Source: Ceratorhiza oryzae-sativae (lineage: Eukaryota > Basidiomycota > Agaricomycetes > Cantharellales > Ceratobasidiaceae). From it: a stretch of 64,000 nucleotides of DNA. Under the pieces are notes generated by a model, which saw nothing but the letters and a program-made list of their open reading frames with translations, did no database searches and was not told the origin of the DNA. Position numbers and translations under genes: made by a program. This document shows, one piece after another, positions 50,232-62,309 of the stretch (the stretch's first letter is position 1; each line of letters begins with the position of its first letter). The stretch is from contig JARWMV010000232.1 in assembly GCA_030998015.1 (NCBI GenBank), positions 1,116,001 to 1,180,000 on the forward strand, read 5' to 3'.

Positions 50232-51292
50232 TGTCCCTTCTGACTAACAAAGTAGTTATCATTACTGGTAGCTCTCGTGGAATTGGCCGTGCATGTGCTC
50301 TGGAGGCCGCTCGTCATGGTGCAAACCTAGTCCTCCATTATCTTGGCGACGATGCAACAACCCAGGAGTCAGAGTCGTTGAAGAAGGAAATCGAGGGACT
50401 GGGCAGACAAGCTGTGACGATTCCTGGTGACATTGCAAAACAAGAAACAGCGATCCAGGTAACCCACAGTTAATGAGTAAAAATAGCGCCCTTAATTTAT
50501 GTTATACTATCTTTGAAGATTGTTGAGATTGCGGTCAAAACATTTGGAAGGGCTGATGTACTAGTCAGGTACGTGCAATACCAGCACATTTGTTCTATTG
50601 ACTTCAGCTAGTAATCCTGCGTGACTGATAGCAATGCCGGAATCTGTCCCTTCCACACGTTCTTAGACATGCCTCCAGAAGTATGGGAAAAGACACGCAG
50701 CGTCAACTTGGACGGCTCGTTCTACATTGTGCAAGGTAGCCCTCTCTGCGCATTTACTCCATGGCGCTGATTTTTTTATTATCACTTCAGCTGCTGCCAA
50801 GCAAATGGAGAAGCAGATTCCTCAGGGAGGTTCAATCATAGCCATCTCGTCCATTAGCGCACTTGTCGGAGGTGGCCTCCAAACGCATTATACCCCCACT
50901 AAAGCTGGCATCCTGTCTCTGATGCAGTCATGCGCAGTTGCGCTTGGAAAATATAACATTCGATGTAACGCGGTGCTTCCAGGTAAGCATCACTTACTCC
51001 CACAGGCTCCGCAAGCTTATCGATCGAGTAGGGACTATTGCAACGGACATCAACAAAGAGGATTTATCAAACGTAAAGAAACGCGAATACATGGAGAGTC
51101 GAACATGTTTAGGAAGGCTTGGCGGTAAGTTCGAAACGACCCGAATTTGCGTTTCATTGTTGAAACTGTGGACATTTTGTAGTTCCGGAAGATTTAGCAG
51201 GACCAGTTGTATTTCTTGCCTCCGATATGGCGCGGTACGTTACTGGAGCATCGCTGCTCGTCGATGGGGGCTTGTTCGTAAATCTACAATAA
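50232..51292 (+). CDS. short-chain dehydrogenase/reductase
   Basis: Classical SDR of about 260 residues. Exon 1 (ATG 50232) gives MSLLTNKVVIITGSSRGIGR with the TGxxxGIG site, then ANLVLHYLGDDATTQESES, the diverged NADP-loop region. Further exons: IVEIAVKTFGRADVLVS, NAGICPFHTFLDMPPEVWEK, SVNLDGSFYIVQ, GGSIIAISSISALVGGG with the catalytic Ser, HYTPTKAGILSLMQS with Y-T-P-T-K, IRCNAVLPG, TIATDINKEDLSNVKKREYM, and VPEDLAGPVVFLASDMARYV then TGASLLVDGGLFVNLQ, stop at 51292. All SDR motifs are intact. Its N-terminal half resembles fungal L-rhamnose 1-dehydrogenases, but SDR substrates cannot be read from sequence with confidence. It converges on a cupin gene 49 bp away. Confidence 0.85.
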
Positions 51293-51341
51293 AACTGAAT
51301 TGTACATGAAACATCCTTGTAATACACAATTTCACATGAGG

Positions 51342-52084
51342 CTACTCTCTTTCAAAGAATGGTTCAAGCTCCTTCCCGTTTACAACGAAAGGATTAGCAT
51401 ATATCAAAACTGATATCCACCTCGCCCAGTCGTCCGTTCGATTTTCCCATCGATGGCTTGTTCCGCGTTGAATGACTACGTCGCCCGGTCCGACTTCTTG
51501 CTCGCTGCCATCTTCAAGGATATGAACAGCGCGTCCTGAGACTACAAGTGACATTGACACATGTGCGTCACCATACCCAGGAAAGTGCTCACTCATGATA
51601 TTGTAATCAACAGACGAAGTACGATGCTATATTCAGCAGTGAGAATTTCAACAACAAGAATCTAAATTGATATAATGGCTCAGAAAGACCCTTACCATTG
51701 GAGTCGTTTGTCCCGGACCAAGGTCAGTAACACGAAGATTTGATCCGTTGGGCACTATGAGTCCCTCGAGTGATTTAGGACCAGCATCCTCCCTATAGAA
51801 ATTAGTACAAGTCAGTTTCAATAAGGAGTTAGAGGTATAGGAGTGTGCCTTGATGTGTTGTGGGGAGGACTTTGAGAGGTGGTCCACAGTCCAGCCTCAC
51901 GAAGTATGCCGTTGAATCCCACCTATAACAACATCAGTACGTGGTTCCTGTGATAAAAGCGTACACTCACCTGGGTCTCAGGTCTATCATCGAACAACAT
52001 CTCTCCTATTCCAGTCTCTGGGTTGTTTGCAGTGACGACTCTACGCGGGTTCGGAAGTGGTGTTATCTTTGTGATATCGAATGG
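51342..52084 (-). CDS. small cupin-fold protein
   Basis: Single-domain cupin (RmlC-like barrel), likely a metal-dependent enzyme or sugar/acid-binding protein of unknown substrate. Exons in order: ITKITPLPNPRRVVTANNPE and TGIGEMLFDDRPETQ (about 51975-52080), VGFNGILREAGLWTTSQSPP (about 51840-51925), REDAGPKSLEGLIVPNGSNL and RVTDLGPGQTTPM (about 51690-51795), and HRTSSVDYNI through SMSLVVSGRAVHILEDGSEQ, EVGPGDVVIQRGTSHRWENR to EPFFERE (stop at 51342). The blocks HRTxSxDY and GDVVIQRGTxHxWxN are the two cupin motifs, with the metal histidines in HRT and SHRW. I could not find an ATG directly upstream of the first exon on this strand, so a further 5' exon or a start outside the marked span is likely. 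Confidence 0.68.
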
Positions 52085-53126
52085 TGCAGATGGCGAGAAG
52101 GGGCAACTAGGTTGAGGGATTTAATGGACCGAGCGATGCTATATGTGCAATCGTGTTTGTCAATCTTGTGGAGCCAAGAAGTTTTTGGGCCGTCTAGGAG
52201 GCTAGCGGAAAGTCTCAGATTGGTAGATGAATCCGGGCCGGATATATGCGGCAGGCAGTAGGTTTACACCAAATCAAACAGCGCCCTGCACGTGGCCGAT
52301 TAAACCTTTCATACTACAAATACAAGAGCTTCAAAGAGTACAGACTTGATGCGGATCATATCAATCAACGACGTCCAACTTCAGACTTGTGCAAGTGCAT
52401 AAACGATGCCTTGGGTGAACTGCCTGGCTCGACGTCACGAGGGGTAGCTGCGTAAGATGGTCCCTTGTGTTCATGACGGTGCTCTGTTGGGAGCCCGTGT
52501 TCGGCAGCAAACGTTGGTGGGGGAGATGGGCGAGGGTAATCTTGGGGTGGGTCGTCGTGGCTCGACTGGTTGGGAGCAGGTTGATCATTATGGGGTCTGT
52601 TCGAAATGAGTAAATCGAGAGCTGCGGAGAGAGCCTATGGCTTGCATACTTGGGGTGTGGGGCTCGGCGCGAGAACGAAACCCGCCTGCCTCCAACAACA
52701 GCTACGAAGGAATTCAGGCTACAGATATCCGGGTGATGCATCTAGTAGGCTTACTTGCAGGAGAGTACTTGGAATCCGCAAGGTTTTCAGACATATTGGT
52801 GTTCGAAGAATGGATGGGAGTGGCTAGTGCAACCCGGTCACTAGTTAAATACTCGGCGGCGCTCCCATGAAGTCACACCATCATGGTCATGTGTCGTTTT
52901 GGTCGGCGTTGTGCGCCGGCCAGAACGGGGACGGTCTTTCCATGTAATGGCGCAAGCAGAGTTACCGAGTTTGAACATGGCCAAAGATGGCAAGGTATTA
53001 CATACAAATCGGAAGGGCATGGGCATAAATAAAAATGGATTTGACCCAGTCAACAGCACAAGCGTAAGCCTGTTGAAAAAAGGGGCAGGGCAAGACAATT
53101 ATCCTTTTGTACAAATGTGTGGCCGT
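52085..53126. other. 1 kb without a supportable gene
   Basis: Frames of 70-126 codons on both strands lack motifs and exon partners. It may include the 5' exon of the cupin gene and the PEX16 3' UTR. Confidence 0.5.
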
Positions 53127-54599
53127 TCACGTCGCGGTGTCTAAACGGCTAGGGTCAGCCCGAGGAGGCGCGGTACGGGAAAGGCCGGACTCACAATAGT
53201 AGTATTCATCAATCAACGGCACCCAATCTCCGATAAATGCACTGAGAAGCCCGAGAAGGGGCGCATCTTGTGTCTTTTTAGCAATAGCGTCGAGCTTGGG
53301 CCTGCAAAACCCGGTCAGCTGAGAAGCGCCCATTAGCCACGCATTAACCACTTGCCGAGTCCATTCAGACCAAATGGCACCGCGGAAAAGATACCATATC
53401 AGGTCACGGTCACGTCTAGCGTACTCGGCGCGCTCGAGCTGAGCCGAGGGTACAGGAACTCGACGCAAGTTCCGGGACAGCAATTCGATCGCAAGCGAGA
53501 TTGCAAGCGGGCGAGATTTGTTCTTTGGCGAACGAGATAGCAAATACACTTTGTACAAGTCAGATAGTTGCGAATAGAAGGTCTAGCCAGGTAACTGACC
53601 GTAGATCAACGGACGCATGATAAATAAAACTTCTGCCATCCAATCGCGTGGCGAGGCGAGGATATCAACTAGCCTTGTCGGTGCACGCAAATCATCTGTG
53701 CTCAAAGCCTTACTCATGAGATAATCTTCAATAGCCATAGGCTTCGTGCCAACTTTAGGAGGCGTGAGCAGCGGGCTCGGAAGTGCACGATTGTTCCTGA
53801 TATGATCCGGTGTACGAGGGGGCGACGCTGGTTCTACCGTTGCTTGAGGATCTGCGAGCGGCTCAAGCGTCATCGTCGCAGGATCCATCTCGCGCTCTGG
53901 AATAGGAGGCAAAAGCACGGGCCGACGTGTGAGCTTCAGCAAGAAGAGCCTAAGTCCAGCTCTAAACCCCAATACCCCATGCTCAATAAAGCCGGTTCAT
54001 GTGATATACATAACTTACTCACTTGATAGTCTCGAGCATGAGGATACCTCGCCAAACTGTCTTTTCCTTGAGTTTTCTTCTCATGCCCATCTCGATTACG
54101 AGCTCCACAAATCGTACAATCTCGAGCAACCTCGATGCCCAACGATATCCGCCATCGCGCTTTGCCCACGCACGGGTATATCTCGAATGTGCCGAGGGAG
54201 GAAGCACAGGCTTGCTCTTTGGGTCAAGTTCCAAACGTCGGGCAAGTAGGGTATCGTGGTATAGGCTGAGCAAATTCAGTGTCGCGGTCACTAGAAATGA
54301 GGAGGTAGGAGTGGCGGGGGTGGCGAATGGGGAAGCAACATTTCAGACATGGGCATCAGCGGACAAGATAGCGAGCAGACTGACGAGTCTCAGATGCTGT
54401 AAGTTTAGTCGACCAGTCGTGACGTGTGTGAGCTGAAGTTTTGATCAGATTCCGGTGGAATAAACGTACCAAGCTCGGCATCGCGGAACCGACCGGGCAG
54501 GAACCAGGTCAACGACCTCAAGCTGGATTCAATAGTAGAAATTGTCGAGGCATTAGAGATTAGAAAGGACTCGTATTGTGCAATAAGAGATTTCGACAT
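53127..54599 (-). CDS. PEX16: PEX16, peroxisomal membrane biogenesis protein
   Basis: Pex16 is a peroxisomal/ER membrane protein that helps insert peroxisomal membrane proteins. From the ATG at 54599: MSKSLIAQYESFLISNASTI and SLTWFLPGRFRDAEL, both characteristic. Then LLSLYHDTLLARRLEL, RWASRLLEIVRFVELVIEMG and KEKTVWRGILMLETIK form the central membrane-associated helices. The next exon has AGLRLFLLKLTRRPVLLPPI, a Pro-rich loop and DWMAEVLFIMRPLIYG. The last exons have SPKNKSRPLAISLAIELLSR, RDRDLIWYLFRGAIWSEWTR and GLLSAFIGDWVPLIDEYYYC, stop at 53127. Introns near 54440-54410, 54020-53960 and 53590-53550. About 400 residues, normal for fungi. Nothing appears broken. Confidence 0.85.
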
Positions 54600-54746
54600 G
54601 GTTGGAGGAGCTACAACTCGGCTGGCGGCTCTCCAAAAGCCGTGCTGACTAATACTTAAATCCATGTGAATCTATTAGGTATAGATACAAGTCCCGAAGT
54701 AGATAACGAGCGAACAAGAGCAACGAAAATGAGTGTAGTATATAAT

Positions 54747-57236
54747 CTATGCCAGCTTATTATTTCTTTTTCTCTTCCTCTTTGCCTTCACCCACCACCA
54801 TCGAACGAGCCCCAGTACGCCAGTTAGCATAACAACAGCGAATGCTAAACAAATACCCCAATACCAGTAATAAGGTGTATCCTGCTGGGTAGGAATGGTG
54901 ACGTTCATGCTTGCCAACCCTACAGGCCACTGCATAGCTGGAACCGTAAATATGACTATCGAGAGAGTAAGAATCATCTTGTCCTTGCCCCCCTTGGCCT
55001 CGGACAACAACACTCGCAAATGAGCTAGAGTAAGCACGTTAGTTTGGATCCATTTGAATAGCACAAGGGTAAGTACCAAGGTATGCGGGGTGATCATGGC
55101 TGAGTATACGCTCGTAGTGATTCAGCGACTGTTGCATAGTCAGGATATGATCTACGTTGAGCAGATTAGTTCAAAGGCCGACCAAATACTTCCAAGGAAC
55201 ACACCCTGCACGTCACCAAAGTATATCCCAACCTCCTGCCCACCCGCCATATCCCCCTCATCCCAATCCACGGCACTCCCGGATCCTTGTAGCCGCTTCC
55301 TCAGCTGCCCAATCACCTCGGATTTTGTGGCAAGGAGCCGGCCGAGGGACGTCACCAGCCTCCTAGTGTTGGCCATGCGGAGCAGCGTCTGAAAGGTTGC
55401 GAGCCTTGTAGGGGGTGCTGGTGCGACGGCTTTATCTTTTGACCGCGGGCGCATCCTCTTTGGGACCATCGTCCACATCCACCTCCAAATCCAATGCCCG
55501 CAGTTGCGCAATCTCAAACGCGCACCACGCTTGGAGTTGATTCCGTTTTGAAGAGACACACTCTTTTCGCTCTTCTCAAGCTCAGCCATTTTTTCCTCAA
55601 TGCGATCCGAGGACCCGCCTGTGATAGTAATTTCAGAGGGCATGGGCACTTCGGTATGGTTCTTGATGTTCGTGATGAGCGAGTCGACGCCTTGAACCTC
55701 CTTGTCTATTTTCCGAAGAATAGGGACAAACGAATCGACCACCGAGTCCATCAGACCATGTGCAATCCAGTCGGAAGACATTTGGATCGTTTGTTCAAAC
55801 TCCATGATTTTCTGGCGGACCCGGTCCGCATGTTCAGCAATGTCTTCAAAGTGGAACTGCAAAGTATTCAATGTTTGTGCATCGACAGTTAGGCAACGAC
55901 TTACTGTGACGATACCCTCCCGAAACACAACCAAGTAGATATTCACCGCTCCAACTGTACCCTCTTGTTCGGCATCGGCGGTCTTGGCCTTTTCAGAGCG
56001 GCCTGCGTCTCCAGCGCCCGAAAGACAACAAAATAGTACCCCAGCCAGGAAAAGTTCGAGCTTTTCTCGTGGATCTTCGTGAAGAATATCCTCAAGAGTG
56101 AGCGGATGCAAATGGAGCAGCTACGAACCGGATTCAATATAGATTGAACAAGAAAAGACAATTACATACCTTTCCTAGCACCCTCATATCCTCCCAAGTC
56201 GGAGAAGCGACATCGAGCCACCACGCTTGATGCCCAGTTCGAGGTGGTAAAGAAGACGGCCCACTGGGCTCTGGTCGAGAAGGTGCGGCCGGGGTCGGTT
56301 CGGCCAGAGGGGCATCGCCAAGCCCCAGCCCAGACACCTTGGGCTGCTCCTCGCTGATATCCATCAAGCTAGGTTTGGGAGTTTGAGTCGGTGGGGTAGG
56401 AACCTCCACAACTACGCGTGGAATGTCCCCAAGACGCAAGCCAACAGGGGTGCCCGATATTACCGACTGCGAGACAGTAGCCTGGGCACGCAGCCTCTGT
56501 CGATCGGCCACTCGCGCCTCCCTCGCGCGTTTCTTCAGGGATGCTTCAAGTTGCGCCGCAATGAGCTTGACGTGCCTGGTTCGTAGCGTGCGCTGGGACT
56601 CGGGCGTGGCAGGCTGAGCCAACGGTGGTCTGGTATCGGGTTTGCCCATTATCCCTTGGGCGGGACAAAGCGACTGGGGGAGAAAGAGGACAAACTCCCG
56701 AGCGACTCGCTTGGTGACCTTGATCTCCTCGCGCGCCTTGGCTCGTTCCGCAGGGGTCTTGGTTTGCGTGTGGCTCGTTGCGGTGCTCCCTTTTCTGTGA
56801 CGCCCTCGGCTCCAACGACGAGAATGGGAGATGCTGCTAGAAGATGAAGATGAAGAACTGCTCGAGCTGGAGCTAGAGCCACCATCGGATGAGGAGCGTC
56901 CCCATCGCGCTATAGCCGCTTCGACTACCGCAGCAAGTGTGCCCCTCCTCCGACCTCGCCCTCCTGAAGAGACTGAAGAGACTGAAGACTGGGCATAGTG
57001 TGAAGGCATAGGGGAAGGAGGGCGTTCTGGGGGCGCACCCGTCGCGCCTCTGTAGATGTCATCGTCGGGCACGGGGCCAACATGGGAATAGCAAAAGTTG
57101 AGCCCTGGTAGTCCTCGATGTGATCGGTGAGGTGGGTCGGGGGCAACGGCTCCGCGTCTGGCTCTCGGTCGGGAGGAAGATCACGGGGTAGAGAAAAAAT
57201 TGTTCCGCTGGGAGAAATCGAGCGGGTTCGGTTCAT
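54747..57236 (-). CDS. CorA-like divalent cation transporter with altered GMN signature
   Basis: From the ATG at 57236 the first ~330 residues are low-complexity and cytosolic, including a run of about 16 serines (near 56826-56880). The CorA domain begins with HQAWWLDVASPTWEDMRVLG, then HPLTLEDILHEDPREKLELF, the classic CorA start. Then come YLVVFREGIVTV, a long helix (FHFEDIAEHADRVRQKIMEF, DWIAHGLMDSVVDSFVPILR) and an inserted charged stretch. The last exons give DKMILTLSIVIFTVPAMQWP as TM1, then VGLASMNVTIPT at the pore, and YYWYWGICLAFAVVMLTGVL as TM2 with a basic tail, stop at 54747. The canonical G-M-N after TM1 reads S-M-N here (54903-54911). By family it should carry Mg2+ or related ions, at the plasma or vacuolar membrane; the changed filter leaves selectivity open. 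Confidence 0.82.
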
Positions 57237-58262
57237 GGCGTCGATCTAGCCCGACTTGTGGGTGTTAGTAAGACTTCTCGTTGGTATAGCATGTCCACTC
57301 ACGAGCAAGATTGAACGGGCTATGGCATCGGGTTAGGGTGGCCATGTACGAGAGCCTGGCTGGTTGATCAGTACGGCAATAGCAATAAAAAAATCGCATT
57401 CCCACCTCGGATACTCCTCTCCAAGCGCTGTTCGCACGCCCGGTCACGAGCCAAATCGAAAGCGCTTGAGCACGTTGAGCAAAACCCAATCAACAGTCTC
57501 AGTTGGTCGACCACCTAAAAAAACGAGTCTGGAACCAAGTAAATCTGAAAATCAAATCGTGATCGACGTCATTGGTAAAAGAAACCAGGGCGGGATTATG
57601 TCATCCGCGACACGAGCGCTCCCACCGCATGTACGGTGCGGCGCCCAGTTCGCATGCGTTTGAGCCAAACGGGCTGGAACTTGGCTGATCGCTGCCGCTG
57701 AATTGCTCGCCGTCGGATCTCGCAGCCCCACCCCAACCCCCCGCCGAGCGCCCTCGCATACATGCTCCGAAAAGGCGGGATGAAACGCCCAAGCTGTCCC
57801 GCCCGAGAACTCGAACTCGAACTCGTCCGTCTTCTGCGCTGCCTCGAGCTTATCGACTTTTTTCCCGCTGGCCCCCCCGCATTCCAGCGGCTAACCAATA
57901 CCGTCCTAATCGAGCACAACACGCCGCCACGCTCCTTGGCGCCCGCCTCAGTTCGCCCTATATATCCTCCGTCGTCCTGGCACGTCGTTTTTCTCCAGTC
58001 GCTCGCCAAGCAACTCCCAGTGGCGGTCCCTCAGCACTGAGACCCAGGTCCCTTTTGGCGCATACTTGGTCAAGAGTCGTATTTAGACCCCGGAACTTTG
58101 CAATTCAGCCTCATCGTACGAGCCAACGCACTAGTCGTCGTCGTCATGCTGTTCCGTGCACCGCGCAGACATGCTGGGAGGTAGTCGATCACAAAGAGGT
58201 CAAGCCGTAAGCCGCAGTTTACCTAACCCGCTTGTGTCCCCCTTGCTTAATCCTATTTTAGA
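57237..58262. other. divergent 1 kb intergenic region
   Basis: This stretch separates the CorA-like start (minus) from the small gene's start (plus). It is GC-rich around 57700-57960, with long frames on both strands that reflect composition; no motif or exon pattern was found. It must carry both promoters. Confidence 0.55.
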
Positions 58263-58747
58263 ATGCCTGCGTATTACGACCAAGGAGGTAACGAACCCCG
58301 CTGTTCTCTGACTCTGCTCTGACATACACACATCACATCCACCGGACTAGACCTCCAGATCCTCAAAGTGCACGACTCGGATATTGCGGGCCAATACGAG
58401 TTCGAGATGAAGTCAGATTTTCGATGTCGCCAGGCTTTGGAAGCCGCGCGCATGGAACTTTTGCACGAAATCAAGAAGGATGAATGCAATGTCCTGCTCG
58501 TCGAGGGGTTAGCCTATGCACTTTTTTTTCATCCCGTGCTGTGCTCATGTTCGTGGATTTTTAGTTGGAAGCTTACCAAGCTAAGACGAGGACATGAAAT
58601 GCGCATACGAGTACATTATCACGGTATGTGTGCCTATGCTATGTATGCTAGCAGTATGCTCACCCCTGACCAGGACGCCCTGCCCGAGCAGTGGGAAACA
58701 TGCGGCACCGATACCCTCCGTTCATGGAGATTCTCGAAGTTGACTAG
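58263..58747 (+). CDS. small conserved protein of unknown function, copy 1 (WC-1 flanking pair)
   Basis: Four exons, 58263-58287, 58351-58507, 58565-58623 and 58674-58747, total 315 nt and join in phase into 104 residues. The protein starts MPAYYDQGDLQILKVHDSDI, then a motif core GQYEFEMKSDFRCRQALEAA and LLHEIKKDECNVLLVEGWKL, then RRGHEMRIRVHYHGRPARAV, and ends RYPPFMEILEVD. I do not recognise the family. It is basic, without signal peptide or membrane segment. A second gene with the same exon plan and clear homology lies at 63135-63657, on the far side of WC-1 and on the opposite strand. It is convergent with WC-1. Confidence 0.8.
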
Positions 58748-59406
58748 CACTGAATTGAAACAAACTTGAAGTGATCATACATGGACAGCTTTCGCCTCAT
58801 CTCTCTGGTTCCTCATGTACTCTTCTTATACCCCTGTATGAACTTGAATGAAACCCGATCATGCTTCTCCCCGGCCGTTTGGGAAATGAACCATGTGACT
58901 CTGCGTGTATATTCACATACAACGAATACATAAAACGACGAAAACACACCAAAATACACCCCACTTCAGTAACAGGAATATAGTACGATACGCAAGGAGA
59001 TGAGACTACAGTTGACGGTAAACATTTTGAGTATGAACCAGCGGAATCCCCCTGCTCGCGATGCATATGTCCGAGAATGGGCCACTGGTTGAACGTACAG
59101 TAGAATACGAAGCGGAATAGGCCTTGAGATATAGACAAAAAAAAAAAAACGGGTCGTAACGAGTCGTGACCAGTTTAAATAAGCCAAACAAACTGCCGAT
59201 GCTGCGAAAGAAGAAGATAAAAAGACAGAGGGATCTACCGCCGAAACCGAGCAGAGAAAAGAGATTGCGGGATCAGAATACACTCGATGGATAGCCGGAC
59301 TGAAATCAAATAAAAGACGACACCGGAATCAAAGGGGCATACCATCGCCGATTCATGCAGGCAGAGTCACCGATCAGCAAGTCTGGATCTGAGCTGAAAA
59401 TGCCTC
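58748..59406. other. convergent 3' regions, no gene seen
   Basis: It lies between the stop of the small gene and the stop of WC-1. AT-rich, with a 13-A run near 59138. No coding signal. Confidence 0.6.
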
Positions 59407-62309
59407 TTAAGCCCGGTCGCCCTCGATGTTGTCCCGTGTCCGACGTTTGCGATTCTTGTCTGACCCCACATCCGTGGTCGACATCCGCTCGACTATTGAA
59501 TCGACTTCGTCCTTCATGCGCTTGTTCGAGATCTTTAACTGTTGGAGCTCGTATTGCCAGCTAGTGCTCCTCGTCGTTTCGAGCTCTTCAAACACATTGG
59601 ACGATAGGTCGTGTACGATGCGACCCTGGAGCTGGCCGGTGATACCCGACGAAAGTGGTTCTCCGGTCATACGTCCACCAAAGACAGCCGAGGACGGGCC
59701 AGCGACGCTCGAATCCATCGAACCAGTCGTCTGCGATCGGGGGCGCCCCATCATGTCTGGAGACAACACCTTGACCTGGCATACCAAAGACGCCGGGGCC
59801 GGTTTAATCACCGGTGCCGAACCAGGTGCGCCATCCTCCAAAGAGGCAAGAGGCGGATAGAAGCATACGTCAGAGGAGATCTTTTGGCCGTGTTTGTTGA
59901 TCAACACGCAGCGAGCAATTTCAGGCATGGTCGCGTCTAGACCTGCATCGGGTCTCCGAGCCGCCTCTGACGCAATGTTTATCGCGCGTGTGGGGGAGAT
60001 AGCGGAGGCTAGATGAGCCAAGATGGATGGCTTCCACTCTTCGAGTATGTGATCGACGATTAGGTTTGTCCCGAGGAATTCATCGGACGTGTATCCCATG
60101 ATCTCCTGTACGCCCGCGCTCGCGACCAGCACCAAGCCGTCGACGGACATCTGAACCCAGAACTCTTGATCTCCAAGACCTCCTGCACGTGCGATACTCG
60201 ACCATTGGAGCCGAGGAACTTCCTTCTTCCGGCCGCTCAGGATAATCGCCTTGCGTCCTTTTCCGGGCTCGACGTGCAAGCGCCCCTGACTCTCGATCCA
60301 GACGTAGCCGCTGGTCTTGCGTCGAACGCGAAGCAGCAAGTTGACCGTTTTTTGGACCGAGCCGCCATGATTGCCAGAGGGGACGATCGTCGAGGACTCT
60401 TTGAGCTCGCGCATCACAGGGACAATGTCTGATGGATGCGTAACGTCCGATATGGATTTTCCGATCAACTCTTCGGGCTCGTACTCGAGGACATGACGAA
60501 CGCTCGGCGACACGTAGAGGAAGGAACCTTTTAGGGATAATACATGGATAAAGTCTGCATGCAAGGGTCAGTAACGATCGCATACGTCAACTGAAAAAAA
60601 AAATTACGTACCGTCCGAGTTTTCGAGTAACAGCATGTTCAAATCCTGGCGCTCCTGCTCCTCGCTCGTGCTAAACCCGCCTGTGGACATGGTATTGGCA
60701 ATGATGCGACGAAGCTCGGGATTGAGCATCCCAATCCTGTCTCGGCCAGGAGACAGCGCTGGCTGGGGATGAGACTGAAGACTGTAGTTGACGATGTACG
60801 AGCCATCGCGCATCGTCTGGAGAATTGCATGTGGTTGGTCGACGAGATCGACCTGGAACCCAACATAGTAACTGGAAGATGGACACATGTGAGATATGAG
60901 CTCTGGTCGCGTTGGAGTAATGTGACTTGCCGAATCTCGTCAGAGTCCCATTTGATAGGGATAATCGAAACCAAGTTGATAAAGGGGGCGCCATTCTTGC
61001 GATAATTAATCAAGCTGGCCTGACACTCCTTGTCTGCGGCCAAGCTCTTCTTGAAGTGGGCGACTGCGGCGTTGTCGGTATAAGTTCGTGTGGAGCCTCG
61101 TTCGACCTCCCCGAAGGCGCCTGCGGAAACGGGTAGATCAGTACTCTGTCAGCAGGACCCGACAACTGCCCTCACTTGCAAGAACCGACAGTTGCGCCCC
61201 ATGATCTCGCTTGGCTCGTATCCGGTCAGTCTATGGAACGTGGGTGACGAGTAGACGATCGGGTGGTCGTACGCTTGACGTCGACGACGGTGAACGAACA
61301 TGTGAGATCCACGGGCCCAAGCACGATCTTCGGGTTTGGACGGGAGGCCACGCGAGCGAGGACACCGAGCATATCGAAACCCGAGGTGGAATAGAGACCC
61401 GGCATGACCGTTCCGGAAACGGTCGGCAGAGGGCCGATCATCGGCGTTGGCGCCGGGGTCGAGGATGGCTGGGACTGCAGATTGGCTCCTGGAGAGGTGT
61501 AGGCCGTGTTGGACGCCTGGAGAGCCTGGGGGTGAACACTCTGCGATTGGGACTGGAGGCTCATATCACCCGTACTGAAGGCATAGGAATCCTCCTGGGG
61601 CGAATACCGCAGCATCTCGGGCGGCTGCATGAGCCCAGGGCGATCTGAGCCACTGCTGTACTGGTCGTCCTGGGAGCTCTGCATGGCGTATGGCGAAAAG
61701 CCGGGATAGTCGTTGGGGGAACGGACGAGCTCGGAGCTAGGGAGAAAGCAGGCGTGAGCATCATCGACACGAGAGACGGGGGATGGCGCACCTCGGCGCG
61801 TGCGAGTTCTGGGAACTGTTTGCATACCAGGCGGTCGAGTACGAGTCGGGCTGCTGAAAGTTGGAGGCGGAGCCGGGAATGACATCGGCGCCGCCGCCGG
61901 GAGCGACGGTTGGGCCGGTTAGAAATGAGGGGAGCTGGAACGCGACCTCGTTTGTGAACGCGTTGGGATCGATGCCCATCGCCTCGGCAAACGAGCGCGG
62001 GGTGAGGTTGTGGGACTGTGGAGCGCCCGAGGAGGGCGTTGATTGGGCGGTTGGCGGGGGATAGGCAAAGGGGCCGACCTGCTGGGCGGATTGGGGCTGC
62101 TGCTGCTGCTGCTGTTGCTGGTGAGGGTGGGGGAGCTGCTGGGACTGGGTGTGCCAAGCGGTGGACTGGGACGACTGGAGCATCTGCTGCTGCTGGGAGT
62201 GGTGTGCCGCCATCGAGTCGTGCATCGCAGGTGGGGCGAGCGGCGGTTGGGCAGACTGCGGCTGTACCTCTGGAGGGGTGGCCGCGAGATAGGTCGAAAA
62301 GTCGTCCAT
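59407..62309 (-). CDS. wc-1: White collar-1 type blue-light photoreceptor (LOV/PAS, no zinc finger)
   Basis: The WC-1 flavoprotein senses blue light through a LOV domain and, with WC-2, controls light-regulated genes in the nucleus. From the ATG at 62309 ([20 protein letters not shown]) the N-terminus is Gln/Pro/Ser-rich, with an 8-residue polyglutamine run. The LOV domain holds [11 protein letters not shown] (61177-61200 encodes GRNCRFLQ), including the cysteine that bonds to the flavin. A long exon (59407-60564) carries PAS-B ([39 protein letters not shown]) and PAS-C ([31 protein letters not shown]). The C-terminus has a coiled coil ([20 protein letters not shown]) and a basic patch ([10 protein letters not shown]), then stops at 59407. 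There is no GATA finger, as is usual for basidiomycete WC-1, so DNA binding would depend on WC-2. Confidence 0.92.
62097..62122. repeat. CTG/CAG trinucleotide tract in WC-1
   Basis: Near-perfect CTG repeats on the plus strand with one interruption (CTGTTGCTG). They encode eight consecutive glutamines in the WC-1 N-terminus on the minus strand. A length-variable site in principle. Confidence 0.85.

Noticed and set aside
19801..51292. Idea that the two SDR genes and the cupin form a biosynthetic cluster
   Set aside because: The first SDR lies 30 kb away with housekeeping genes between, and no core synthase (PKS, NRPS or terpene) is present. Only the adjacent SDR/cupin pair at 50.2-52.1 kb could be linked.
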